DNA from: Anaerolineae bacterium
GTDB taxonomy: Bacteria; Chloroflexota; Anaerolineae; UBA4142; SHND01
Assembly: GCA_022072245.1 (NCBI GenBank)
Contig: JAJVIA010000002.1
Location: forward strand, 1 to 32,894
Direction: 5' to 3'
DNA length: 32,894 nucleotides
Below are positions 1 through 7,577 of this stretch, one piece after another; positions within the stretch are counted from its first letter, which is position 1, and every line of letters begins with the position of its first letter. A model generated the notes under the pieces. That model was not told where the DNA came from, ran no database searches, and saw only the letters and a program-made list of their open reading frames with translations. Made by a program: the position numbers and the translations under genes.

Positions 1-2
1 CG

Positions 3-119
3 GAAATTGAGCCCGATGAAGGTCCATTGGTGGAGCAGTATGAGAACGCCTCCCGTCTCGGTGATGACGGTTGGCTGGAAGCCGCAATGGAAGACAGCAT
101 CAGCGGCTGGGACGAATAG
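3..119 (+). CDS. C-terminal fragment of an unknown acidic protein (partial, cut by window start)
   Basis: An open frame runs in from the left edge and stops at TAG 117-119, giving 38 residues. They are acidic, with several Asp/Glu residues in the tail, which ends SISGWDE. The start lies outside the window. The fragment is followed within 15 bases by a strong terminator-like hairpin, which fits a true gene end. It is too short to assign a family, and it probably belongs to the same backbone operon as the genes that follow. Confidence 0.5.
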   Translation, partial: EIEPDEGPLVEQYENASRLGDDGWLEAAMEDSISGWDE

Positions 120-133
120 ATCAATAGGCATTT

Positions 134-165
134 GGAGGGCGACGTAGTCGCCCTCCAATCTTTTT
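134..165 (+). terminator. Rho-independent terminator or attenuator hairpin
   Basis: There is a perfect 10-bp stem, GGAGGGCGAC (134-143) and GTCGCCCTCC (147-156), with a 3-base loop and a downstream AATCTTTTT run. It ends only 2 bases before the GGAG ribosome-binding site of the next gene. There is no room for a promoter between the two, so it may act as an attenuator inside the operon rather than a final stop. Confidence 0.75.
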
Positions 166-179
166 ATGGAGAAACCAAA

Positions 180-578
180 ATGACCACACTCTTTCAAGAA
201 ACCATTGAGTATCTGTTGAGGTCTCACAACCTGTTGGAGGATTTCCAGAACAAAGACTCCTTCCATGTGCGTTTTGAGAAGAAAGGTTATCAACCGCTGG
301 TGATCGAACGACACGGCGAGATGATCAGCGTCGCGCACTACTTCGAGCAGAACGGCGACCTGATCGCCGACCCGGATGTGGAATTGCATTATCCCTCATG
401 GGTGCCGACCGGCATCACCCAAGCCTTCTTCGGGTATCGCTCGAAGTTCATCGAACGGGACGGCAAGACCTTCATCGACACCCGCTTCCACAAGGAGGTC
501 TCCTCCTTCCTGAGCATGTGGGCGCGCAATATCAAGGCACAAGGCTGGGCGGAGGGAGGCAGGGTGTCCGATGACTAA
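180..578 (+). CDS. Conserved hypothetical protein, DUF6908-like
   Basis: This encodes 132 residues. I chose ATG 180 because GGAG at 168-171 lies 8 bases upstream. The longer TTG start at 132 would run through the terminator hairpin. The middle of the protein reads VIERHGEMISVAHYFEQNGD followed by a DPDVEL stretch. This resembles the short, single-domain family often labelled DUF6908 on conjugative elements; I recall the pattern and have not searched it. There is no signal peptide or membrane segment. The stop overlaps the next start by 8 bases, so the two are probably translationally coupled. The function is unknown. Confidence 0.7.
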   Translation: MTTLFQETIEYLLRSHNLLEDFQNKDSFHVRFEKKGYQPLVIERHGEMISVAHYFEQNGDLIADPDVELHYPSWVPTGITQAFFGYRSKFIERDGKTFIDTRFHKEVSSFLSMWARNIKAQGWAEGGRVSDD

Positions 579-999
579 CATCCGCTTTGTCTACATGTAC
601 CGCGATGCCAGCAATTACAAGCAGCATGGCGAAGTCATCCTCCCAAATGAAACACAACGGACCGTTGAGGAAGTTGATACACAAATACGTTCCCTTCTCT
701 CCGATGGATTGTTCTTCATCGCCCGGCAGGTGCAGGTCGAGGAACGCTTCTTCGATGTCGTAAGCGAGGACGATCATCCCTGGCATGAGTTTGTCATGGT
801 GGAGGCGACCACCGATCCCGCCTTTGATCCAATCCCTGAGCAACAACGCGACATTACCACCTTCCTGAAGGAACTGGAACAGGCACATCATACCGGCTGG
901 GATGAGGCGCAAGTGCGTGAGGATCTCATTCAGCAGATTGAAAAGGAAAGGCAGGAGCTAAAGCGCTGGCTTGATACACACCGGGACGGGACACCATGA
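571..999 (+). CDS. Hypothetical protein of the backbone operon
   Basis: This encodes 142 residues and starts with ATG 571, overlapping the previous gene by 8 bases. The N-terminal part has a compact pattern, YMYRDASNYKQHGEV. It continues with a predicted beta/alpha section and a DDHPWHEFVMVE motif near residue 70. The C-terminal 45 residues are charged and probably helical (QQIEKERQELKRWLDTHR). There is no membrane segment and no catalytic motif that I recognise. The stop overlaps the next start in an ATGA arrangement. It is soluble, cytoplasmic and of unknown function, and is probably a housekeeping or accessory protein of the mobile element. Confidence 0.75.
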   Translation: MTNIRFVYMYRDASNYKQHGEVILPNETQRTVEEVDTQIRSLLSDGLFFIARQVQVEERFFDVVSEDDHPWHEFVMVEATTDPAFDPIPEQQRDITTFLKELEQAHHTGWDEAQVREDLIQQIEKERQELKRWLDTHRDGTP

Positions 1000-1313
1000 T
1001 GCCGACCAAACCGGACCTGGTCATCCTGCCCTTCAAGGCAACCCTGCCGGATGTAGCGCTTCCGCTGACTCTGGAACAAACCCTGTCCCTATTGCGGAGC
1101 GGTGTACACGTCCAGATCGAACGCAGTCAACCTGGCGCGCTGGATGCCATCGGCTGGACGATCTTTCGCCGCACGCCTAGGAAGTATCTGTACGAGAACG
1201 AACCCCTCTTCCGCTTCGAACGCGGCGCACGCCGCTACATCCGCAAAGCTTATGCCATTCACTACTCGCTGCTTGGTGATGATGGCATGACCCATTCCCA
1301 TCTACACCTGTAA
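996..1313 (+). CDS. Hypothetical protein of the backbone operon
   Basis: This encodes 105 residues. ATG 996 overlaps the preceding TGA in ATGATG, and a second in-frame ATG at 999 is an equally possible start. The protein is basic and carries several Arg-rich stretches (IFRRTPRKYLYENEPLFRFE), which would suit nucleic-acid or partner binding. No known domain is recognised. It ends MTHSHLHL. It sits in a chain of overlapping small genes, so co-translation with its neighbours is likely. The function is unknown. Confidence 0.7.
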   Translation: MMPTKPDLVILPFKATLPDVALPLTLEQTLSLLRSGVHVQIERSQPGALDAIGWTIFRRTPRKYLYENEPLFRFERGARRYIRKAYAIHYSLLGDDGMTHSHLHL

Positions 1314-1324
1314 AGGAATAAACC

Positions 1325-1891
1325 ATGAACGATCATGTCATTGAAGAAATGGCGGACGCCATTTCAACCGAACTGCGCGTCCCAAACGTGGACGTGCTGC
1401 GCATCCTGCATCGCTACTGGCAGGACAAGATTGCCCCCATCTGGCAGGTCGATGACCTGCTGGAAACCGCCCTTAACGCGGGCATCCCGATCACAAAGGA
1501 AGACGCAGTCGCAGTCTTGAAGGATCTCTTTGAAGGACACGACGCGGAACTGGGGATCACCTGGATCACGCTGGAAGTAGCCCTGCAGGAATATCACCTG
1601 AACTTCAATCAGCTGCCCGAAGATCGTTACCCGGAGGTACAAGGTGTCTTCAAGGTCTGGCGTAAAGGTAATCTGATCGCCCATCAGGTCGGATTATTCC
1701 CAGACCACATTAACGGCAATCTGCCGAAGGCGCTCGCGCTTGCCAAATCCCTGGCGGATGAAACGCCGAACGTGCCAATCCTGATCAGCTGCGAACCGCG
1801 CCACTCTGAGGAGATCGAACCGTGGCTGTCGGTCGTGCGCGAGGAAGACTGCATCCATGTGGAGGAAAGCGAGGAACCATGCACGCCGTAA
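1325..1891 (+). CDS. Hypothetical protein of the backbone operon
   Basis: This encodes 188 residues from ATG 1325, which is preceded by AAAGGAATAAACC, a good ribosome-binding site. The protein is acidic. The N-terminal half is mostly helical (MADAISTELRVPNVDVLRIL). The C-terminal half looks alpha/beta (LALAKSLADETPNVPILISC) and ends in a Glu-rich tail. There are no catalytic, membrane or zinc motifs. The last 13 bases overlap the start of the next small gene. The protein is unassigned, and its position suggests an accessory role in the mobile element. Confidence 0.75.
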   Translation: MNDHVIEEMADAISTELRVPNVDVLRILHRYWQDKIAPIWQVDDLLETALNAGIPITKEDAVAVLKDLFEGHDAELGITWITLEVALQEYHLNFNQLPEDRYPEVQGVFKVWRKGNLIAHQVGLFPDHINGNLPKALALAKSLADETPNVPILISCEPRHSEEIEPWLSVVREEDCIHVEESEEPCTP

Positions 1892-2139
1892 AACCCAATC
1901 AGCAGGTTCGCATCCTGACGGTTCAGATCGCGGTCGCCGCCGATGACGACCCCGACTCCGTCGCTGATGAAATGTCCGCACTGCTTTCTGAAAACGGCAT
2001 CTGTTCGGATGCCAGCCACATCCTGGACTGGCGCTATCTCACCGAATACCAGCCCACGGTCACAGCCAGTGACGACCCGGAAGAGGGGGAGGTCTTCGGG
2101 CTGCTGGATTTCCATCTCACCATCAACACACAGGAGTAA
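1879..2139 (+). CDS. Small hypothetical protein
   Basis: This encodes 86 residues. I chose ATG 1879 because GAGGAA lies just upstream and the coding sequence then begins MHAVKPNQQVRILTVQIAV. A longer frame to 1822 lies wholly inside the previous gene and has an implausible Arg/Gly-rich start. The protein is acidic, with a probable beta strand near the N-terminus and a second strand near the C-terminus (FGLLDFHLTINTQE). It is followed 2 bases later by the next start. The function is unknown. Confidence 0.65.
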   Translation: MHAVKPNQQVRILTVQIAVAADDDPDSVADEMSALLSENGICSDASHILDWRYLTEYQPTVTASDDPEEGEVFGLLDFHLTINTQE

Positions 2140-2141
2140 CC

Positions 2142-3218
2142 ATGTTTGCATGGACTGAACCGTATGAAGATGAATACATCAAGGAACGCATTGAAAAGTT
2201 GAGGACTGCTCAAAAAGAGGCAACCGCGAATGGCAAAATCCTCGTCTCTTCCTATGAACAATTCTGGCTGCCAGCATTGAACGACCTGCCCGATGTCGAG
2301 TTTCAGGGCAGGGATCGGTATACCGCGCCGTATGGGAAATTCGAGTCTGTTCCCAATGTTCCGTTTCATGGGGCGTTGTGGTTCACGCCGTCTCCCGGCG
2401 CTGATCTGCCGCCTGTCTTGAAGAACATCAAGGAGTGGTTGCCGGGGAGCGCGACAGTGGATATGAACGCGCGCACCGTTCGCATTCAGTTGGAGGAGAT
2501 CGAGATCACCTTCACCAGCATCAACGTGGGCTTGAACGCGCATGAACTGTTGCGGGACATCAACCAGGAACTTGTGCGGGTCAATGCTGGTGTGTACGTC
2601 TATCGCATTGAACCGGTGGAGGATGTCTCTCCTGTTCAGCACCTCTACCCGGAAGGACGCATTCCCGCCCTGACCAATGCCCATACGCGCGCCGATGTCA
2701 CCGGCTATGCTGTGCTTCAAGACAGACCCTACCAGCATACGTTGGTATATGTCGGGATCGCCGCCCACAAGACCAGCGTGGAGAGTCTCTGGGCGTCACT
2801 GATCCGTGGCAAAGGCAGTTGTTCCATGCGCGGCACATCGGTGCTTGCTGATGGCGAAGTGAAGATGCTGACACAGCCATTGCCGGAGTTCAATGTCTTG
2901 CACGCCGGGATCATCTGCCGCAAGGCATTGCCTGGCAAGTGGGAGGCAAAGGACGATGCTGCCTATGCCCTGGTCTTTGAAGATGGGAATGTTGAAGGGC
3001 AATTGCAGGCGCTGACTTTGAAACGCCTGCAGGAGACGCTTGCCTTTCCCATCCCGGATGACTGGGCAAAAACCCTCTGGGAATATGCGCTGGATGTGGA
3101 ATACATCCAGCGGCTTGTCACGGGCGGGGATTGCCGTGGCGGGGTTAGGCTCGATCTGTCCAAACCCTGGCAGGACTTGGTGCAGAACCTGCTGGAGCAG
3201 GAAGTCTTGAAGATATAG
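2142..3218 (+). CDS. Hypothetical protein, 358 residues
   Basis: ATG 2142 follows the previous stop by 2 bases, and an AGGAG lies just upstream inside the preceding gene's end. The protein is soluble and mixed alpha/beta. It begins with a charged helix (DEYIKERIEKLRTAQKEATA) and has several YV/VYV-type strand segments in the middle. A Cys-containing stretch, GKGSCSMRGTSV, lies near residue 225, and another Cys pair lies around residues 255-320. I recognise no named domain. It belongs to the same operon as the small genes upstream and the 129-residue gene downstream. The function is unknown. Confidence 0.75.
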   Translation: MFAWTEPYEDEYIKERIEKLRTAQKEATANGKILVSSYEQFWLPALNDLPDVEFQGRDRYTAPYGKFESVPNVPFHGALWFTPSPGADLPPVLKNIKEWLPGSATVDMNARTVRIQLEEIEITFTSINVGLNAHELLRDINQELVRVNAGVYVYRIEPVEDVSPVQHLYPEGRIPALTNAHTRADVTGYAVLQDRPYQHTLVYVGIAAHKTSVESLWASLIRGKGSCSMRGTSVLADGEVKMLTQPLPEFNVLHAGIICRKALPGKWEAKDDAAYALVFEDGNVEGQLQALTLKRLQETLAFPIPDDWAKTLWEYALDVEYIQRLVTGGDCRGGVRLDLSKPWQDLVQNLLEQEVLKI

Positions 3219-3228
3219 GAGGCAACCC

Positions 3229-3618
3229 ATGTTACGTTCCATTCCTGCAGAGGAGATCTTCGATATGAACAAAGCCTTGAATTCGAACGATCCCCTGGCA
3301 TACTGGCTGGCGCAAATGCGCAAAGCCGACTGGCAGCATCTGTTGAAATTCGTGGATGTGAAAATTCCAGTGAAGACAAAGAAACAAGCAATGGCAGAAG
3401 CAGCGCTCCAGCGCTTCGAGTTCACCATCTGTGATGGACGTGGAGAGATCTGGCAGTTGTGGACCGATCTCCGCAAGGAACATCGCACGCTGGTGATCCA
3501 GTTCCGTCATTCGGAGTTGGACTGGTCTCGCGGATTGCCAGAGTTCGTTGACCTGGAAAAGAATGAACCGCTCGGCTTTGTGAACATCGCCGGGCGGTTG
3601 TTCTGTAAGGTGAAGTAA
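3229..3618 (+). CDS. Hypothetical protein of the backbone operon
   Basis: This encodes 129 residues from ATG 3229, which follows a strong AGGAGG ribosome-binding site. The N-terminal third is helical and contains LAYWLAQMRKADWQHLLKFV. The C-terminal part has alternating hydrophobic strands (LVIQFRHSELDW) and ends with GFVNIAGRLFCKVK. There are no catalytic motifs. A terminator-like hairpin begins 20 bases after the stop, so this may be the last gene of the first transcriptional subunit. The function is unknown. Confidence 0.7.
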   Translation: MLRSIPAEEIFDMNKALNSNDPLAYWLAQMRKADWQHLLKFVDVKIPVKTKKQAMAEAALQRFEFTICDGRGEIWQLWTDLRKEHRTLVIQFRHSELDWSRGLPEFVDLEKNEPLGFVNIAGRLFCKVK

Positions 3619-3637
3619 GCAAACAAAATTCAACATG

Positions 3638-3674
3638 ATCCCCCATGCCATTTGGTGTGGGGGATTTTATTTTC
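3638..3674 (+). terminator. Terminator-like hairpin before the helicase gene
   Basis: ATCCCCCATGCCA (3638-3650) pairs with TGGTGTGGGGGAT (3653-3665). The pairing is complete except for two G-U wobbles and a very tight loop. It is followed by TTTTATTTT. The ribosome-binding site of the next gene (AAAAGGAGA) begins immediately after the T-run. It could be a true terminator or an attenuator controlling the helicase gene. Confidence 0.7.
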
Positions 3675-3689
3675 AAAAGGAGATTTGAT

Positions 3690-6600
3690 ATGCGTCCTCC
3701 TGCTTTGGAGAAGATGGGCTATTACCAGACGTCAATGACTGTAGCCCAATTACTCAAAACCTATTTCAAACCTGCCGACACTGGCAGGTTGCTTGACCCT
3801 TGTGCCGGCGAAGGCACAGCTGCATCCATCCTGGCAAAAGCCTTGTACTGTCAGAGTTGGGGTGCTGAACTTTCACCAGCTCGTGCTGCACTCGCTGCTG
3901 AAAAAATGGACCGCCTGTTCAATACACCCTGGGGTTCTTGTCATCTGACCAGTGAGTCGATCACGCTGTTGTTTCTCAACCCACCCTATAGCCATGATCG
4001 TTTGGGTGACCAGAAACGCCTGGAACTGGAGTTCCTGAAATCCACCACGCCCAAACTGGTTCGCGGTGGTGTTTTGATCTATATCGTCCCGCATCCATTG
4101 CTGCGTGATCTGGATGTGGCGTCTCACCTGGCTGGGTATTACGAGAACATCCGCATCTACCGCTATCCCGAAACCGGATTCAATCAGGTCATTGTGCTGG
4201 CGACCAAGCGGGTGAAATACAAGATCCCATCTCATGAGGAAGTCCATCAGGTCCAGGCTTGGGCAGATGTGGAACCGCCGATGCTGGTGGAAGTGGATGA
4301 ACCTTTGTATGAACTGCTTCCTGCAACCGACAAAGGATCGGGAGGGCAGCCCATCCGTTTCTCCCGTCTGGACTGGCAGCCGGAAGAGATCGTGGATGCC
4401 ACTCAGAAACGCGGACTGCATTCATCGAAGGAATGGCTGGATCTGCTCAATCCATCGCGTGGTTTGGGTGAGTTGAAGCAACCGGTTATGCCATTAAAGA
4501 AGGGACACATCGCGATGTTGATGGCGTCCGGCATGATGGGAACACTGGAACTGACCGATGAAGATGGCAAACCAATGTTGGTCAAGGGTCGGGTCGTGAA
4601 AGTCACGGAGAAGGTCGAAGAAAACACGGACAAGAAAGGGAATGTGACTTCCGAAATCTTTCGGGATCGCTTCGTTTCCACTGTCGCCATCCTGTGCCAG
4701 AGCGGGATCGAGATCATTGACACCGTTGATCCACTCTCCAAGTTCATGCACAAGTATGGGGATCAGATCGGGGCGCATATCCTTTCCACATATCGCCCTT
4801 TGTACAACTTCGATCCAACTCAGGAGGAGACTGCGATCCTGGATATGTTAGGAACAAAGCGAAAACCACTGCCAGGGCAGGAGAAACCGGGGTTGTTGCC
4901 AACACAACGTCATATCGCAGCTGGCGTTGCCAGGGCGATAAAGAAACATGGTGTTGGAAACGTGCAGGGCGAGATGGGTGTGGGGAAAAGCTCGGTGGGT
5001 TCAGCGGTCATGGAACTTCTGAATGCCTATCCTGCCATTGTGGTATGTCCACCCCATCTTGTGCCCAAATGGATCAGGGAAATCGAAGAGACCATCCCAG
5101 GCGCAAGAGCAATGGAATTGAAGCGTATTGGTCGCAATGCAGATGATCCAGGTGATGTAAATGATGTGAGCAGGTTCCTGAATCTTTATGAAGCAGGCGA
5201 ACTGGGGCAAAGGGCAGTTGCCGTGATTGCCCATACCTCCGCAAAATATGGCGCGGGTTGGGAACATGCCGTGGTGCGTAAAAGGTTTGTGGATGATGAA
5301 GATGGACGGGTATTTGAAGCCCTGACATGCCCAACATGCGGTTCGCCAATTCAGATCAATCTGCCGGGTGGTTTTACCAAGTTGGCAACCAGTCTTGATG
5401 ACCTTGGTGACAAACGCCGATTTTGTGAGACTGAGATCAGTGGATATGAACTCGACGATAAAGGCAGGCTTGCCCAGGATGAAAACAGGAAGCCGGTTTG
5501 GGGAAAACGGATTTGTGGCACACCCTTGTTTCAGTTCACCGGTCGCCGGTGGGCAATTGCCGAATATATTGCGAAACAAGCCAGAGGCGCTTTCAAACTG
5601 TTGATCGCAGACGAATGCCACGAACTCGCAGCCAAGGCATCGGATCGCGGTATCGCTTTTCATCAATTGGTTGCCTCAACCAAATACACCCTGACCTTGA
5701 CCGGAACCTTCTTTGGAGGTCGAAGCACATCCATCTTTTGGCTGCTCCATCGACTGAATGCCAGTGTGCGAAAAGACTTTGCCTTCAATGATGAAAAACG
5801 CTGGGCAAGATTGTATGGCGTGTTGGAAATGACCCGCAAGAGCAAGCGCGCCACGGAAGATGGTGATGAGGATGGTTTCACTGGAAATCGGCGATACCAG
5901 AATCAAGCCAAGGAACAACCTGGGATCTCACCAGCCATTGTGAACCGCCTGCTCGACACGACTGTATTCCTGTCCCTAAAAGATCTAGGTCTCGCTCTGC
6001 CTCATTACGCAGAAGAAGTAGTGACACTCACAATGACGGATGAGCAGGGAGGGCAATATCGTTCGATGGCAAAGAAGTTGCGTGATCTGGCGATCAAGAA
6101 CAGACGCTATCTTTCCACCTGGTTGCAATGGACTCTGGCGCGACCAAATTCTGCCTTCCGGGATGAAGTAGTGGAGGTGGATGAAGTTAATCAGAAAGGA
6201 GAAGTAATTCGACGAAAGGAATTGATGGAACTGCCGGCTGTGGTCGATGACGAAACCATGCCTAAGGAGTCCTGGCTGGTGGATTTCTGCCGTGCTGAAC
6301 GCCAGCAGGGTCGCAAGGTATTGATCTACTTGCGTCAGACGGGAACACGGGACATTCAGGATCGTATCCTGAAAATCCTACGGGATGGCGGGGTACGCGC
6401 TGAGGTTCTATCAAGCGGCGTCAATCCACGAAAACGTGAGGAATGGATTGCGAGGCGTGTCATCGGGTTGGATGCTCTGGTGGTGAATCCCAAACTCGTG
6501 GCAACCGGGCTGGATCTGATCGCCTTTTCGTCAGTTGTGTTTCTTGAGATCGAATACTCACTGTATGTGCTTTGGCAAAGCCTTAGGCGGGTTTGGCGTT

Positions 6601-7010
6601 TGGGGCAGACGAAACCGGTCAAGGCAATCTTCTCAGTCTACAACGACACAATGGAGTCGCGTGCCCTGGCGCTCATCGGTGCGAAAATGAAAGCTGCCCA
6701 GTTGTTGTATGGTGATAATGTGGGTGGCGCCATTGTTCCTGAGGAGGAAGGAGACATCCTTATGAAATTGGCGCGAGAAGCACTGGATTCGGCTGATCTA
6801 CCCGACCTGCAATCCTTGTTTGCCGATGAAGTGGTTGTCTCGAATTCTCCAATGGGTTGCCCGACAGCTCCAAGTGCGCCGTTACCTGTACCTGAAACGC
6901 CTAAGACGGTTTCCTGGTCTGACTGGATGACAAACAAAGGTGTGGCGGGAAGAGTGGCTGGCAGAGCACGTCCCAAGCAAGCGACACAAAATCAAGTAAC
7001 GCTTTTCTAA
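3690..7010 (+). CDS. Methyltransferase-fold / SNF2-type helicase fusion (DUF6094-like N-terminus)
   Basis: This encodes 1,106 residues. I chose ATG 3690 because AAAAGGAGA precedes it; the frame from 3645 would begin inside the terminator hairpin. The N-terminus has a Rossmann-type methyltransferase motif I (LLDPCAGEG, about 34-42) and an NPPY motif (97-100), as in N6-adenine methyltransferases. An SNF2-like helicase follows: Walker A GEMGVGKSS (Lys433), DECH box (641-644), and motif VI WQSLRRVWRLGQT (962-974). Between the Walker A and DECH boxes lies a Cys-rich insert (CPTCG plus later Cys residues) that could bind zinc. Such fusions are common backbone genes of conjugative elements. A DNA modification plus translocase role is inferred, but the target is unknown. 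The very end (QVTLF) resembles a clamp-binding-type tail, although I would not rely on this. Confidence 0.85.
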   Translation: MRPPALEKMGYYQTSMTVAQLLKTYFKPADTGRLLDPCAGEGTAASILAKALYCQSWGAELSPARAALAAEKMDRLFNTPWGSCHLTSESITLLFLNPPYSHDRLGDQKRLELEFLKSTTPKLVRGGVLIYIVPHPLLRDLDVASHLAGYYENIRIYRYPETGFNQVIVLATKRVKYKIPSHEEVHQVQAWADVEPPMLVEVDEPLYELLPATDKGSGGQPIRFSRLDWQPEEIVDATQKRGLHSSKEWLDLLNPSRGLGELKQPVMPLKKGHIAMLMASGMMGTLELTDEDGKPMLVKGRVVKVTEKVEENTDKKGNVTSEIFRDRFVSTVAILCQSGIEIIDTVDPLSKFMHKYGDQIGAHILSTYRPLYNFDPTQEETAILDMLGTKRKPLPGQEKPGLLPTQRHIAAGVARAIKKHGVGNVQGEMGVGKSSVGSAVMELLNAYPAIVVCPPHLVPKWIREIEETIPGARAMELKRIGRNADDPGDVNDVSRFLNLYEAGELGQRAVAVIAHTSAKYGAGWEHAVVRKRFVDDEDGRVFEALTCPTCGSPIQINLPGGFTKLATSLDDLGDKRRFCETEISGYELDDKGRLAQDENRKPVWGKRICGTPLFQFTGRRWAIAEYIAKQARGAFKLLIADECHELAAKASDRGIAFHQLVASTKYTLTLTGTFFGGRSTSIFWLLHRLNASVRKDFAFNDEKRWARLYGVLEMTRKSKRATEDGDEDGFTGNRRYQNQAKEQPGISPAIVNRLLDTTVFLSLKDLGLALPHYAEEVVTLTMTDEQGGQYRSMAKKLRDLAIKNRRYLSTWLQWTLARPNSAFRDEVVEVDEVNQKGEVIRRKELMELPAVVDDETMPKESWLVDFCRAERQQGRKVLIYLRQTGTRDIQDRILKILRDGGVRAEVLSSGVNPRKREEWIARRVIGLDALVVNPKLVATGLDLIAFSSVVFLEIEYSLYVLWQSLRRVWRLGQTKPVKAIFSVYNDTMESRALALIGAKMKAAQLLYGDNVGGAIVPEEEGDILMKLAREALDSADLPDLQSLFADEVVVSNSPMGCPTAPSAPLPVPETPKTVSWSDWMTNKGVAGRVAGRARPKQATQNQVTLF

Positions 7011-7016
7011 ACGACA

Positions 7017-7043
7017 GCAGTCCGGGTGTGCAGCCCGGACTGC
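7017..7043 (+). other. Perfect 10-bp hairpin in the intergenic gap
   Basis: GCAGTCCGGG (7017-7026) and CCCGGACTGC (7034-7043) form a perfect stem with a 7-base loop. No T-run follows, so it is not a classical terminator. It lies 6 bases after the helicase stop and 23 bases before the next start. It could protect the 3' end of the upstream mRNA or regulate the downstream gene. Confidence 0.55.
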
Positions 7044-7066
7044 GCTATCCTGTAATGGAGGTTATG

Positions 7067-7495
7067 ATGGAAAAACAACCAAGATGCAAAAAATGTGGTC
7101 GGCGGTTGAAATCTCCCCTGAGTATTGCAATCGGCATGGGTCCCAAGTGTGCGGGAATTACGTCCGCCTCTGGGAGAAGTGTTCGTGTCCAGAGCAAACC
7201 AAGTTCTCGCGTGGCTTATTCTGATAAGTCGCTAATCCAGGTGCAAGCACCTCTTTTCACGGGTGAATTGCCAAAGAAGCGGCTTAGCAGGAGAGAGTTG
7301 TTCCGCAGACGCAGGGAGGAACGCCGACGATTGTTTGAGACCCGATTGCCCTTCCAATGTGGTTTGGTGTTGCCAGCGAGAAAGCCGCTGGTGTATACTC
7401 CGCTGGAAGATGGCTCATGGCAGGAAACCTATAGCGGAAGGGTAGTTTCTCACGAACGGTTACAACAATACCTAGTGAAGTATCGCTTCATATAA
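7067..7495 (+). CDS. Small Cys-motif protein, DUF6011-like
   Basis: This encodes 142 residues. I chose ATG 7067 because GGAGG at 7057-7061 gives normal spacing; ATG 7064 is also possible but too close. The N-terminus reads CKKCGRRLKSPLSIAIGMGP and is followed by a third Cys (Cys7, Cys10, Cys28). This pattern matches the DUF6011 family, which is presumed to bind metal; I recall this and have not searched it. The middle is strongly basic (KKRLSRRELFRRRREERRRL), suggesting nucleic-acid contact. It ends in a Tyr-rich segment. It is the last gene of the plus-strand operon and is followed by a terminator. Confidence 0.7.
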   Translation: MEKQPRCKKCGRRLKSPLSIAIGMGPKCAGITSASGRSVRVQSKPSSRVAYSDKSLIQVQAPLFTGELPKKRLSRRELFRRRREERRRLFETRLPFQCGLVLPARKPLVYTPLEDGSWQETYSGRVVSHERLQQYLVKYRFI

Positions 7496-7501
7496 ACAGC
7501 A

Positions 7502-7536
7502 AAGTCCCCTGATCAGTAAAAATCAAGGGACTTTTT
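7502..7536 (+). terminator. Terminator at the convergent junction
   Basis: AAGTCCCCTGAT (7502-7513) pairs with ATCAAGGGACTT (7522-7533) with one mismatch, and is followed by TTTTTGTTTT. It closes the plus-strand backbone operon. The same stem lies just beyond the stop of the minus-strand cysteine desulfurase gene (7578), so it may serve both directions, although the minus-side T-run is short. Confidence 0.75.
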
Positions 7537-7577
7537 GTTTTAATAAGTTACCAAAGCCGTTTTTGAGTAAAAGAACA

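Noticed and set aside
3873-4421. Long minus-strand open frames inside the helicase fusion gene
   Set aside because: They are antisense shadows of a gene with clear motifs on the plus strand.
3690-7010. Reading the helicase/methyltransferase fusion as the BREX PglX or DISARM gene
   Set aside because: It is on the other strand, separated by a terminator, of different composition, and ordered with backbone genes. Its methyltransferase part is much smaller than PglX.
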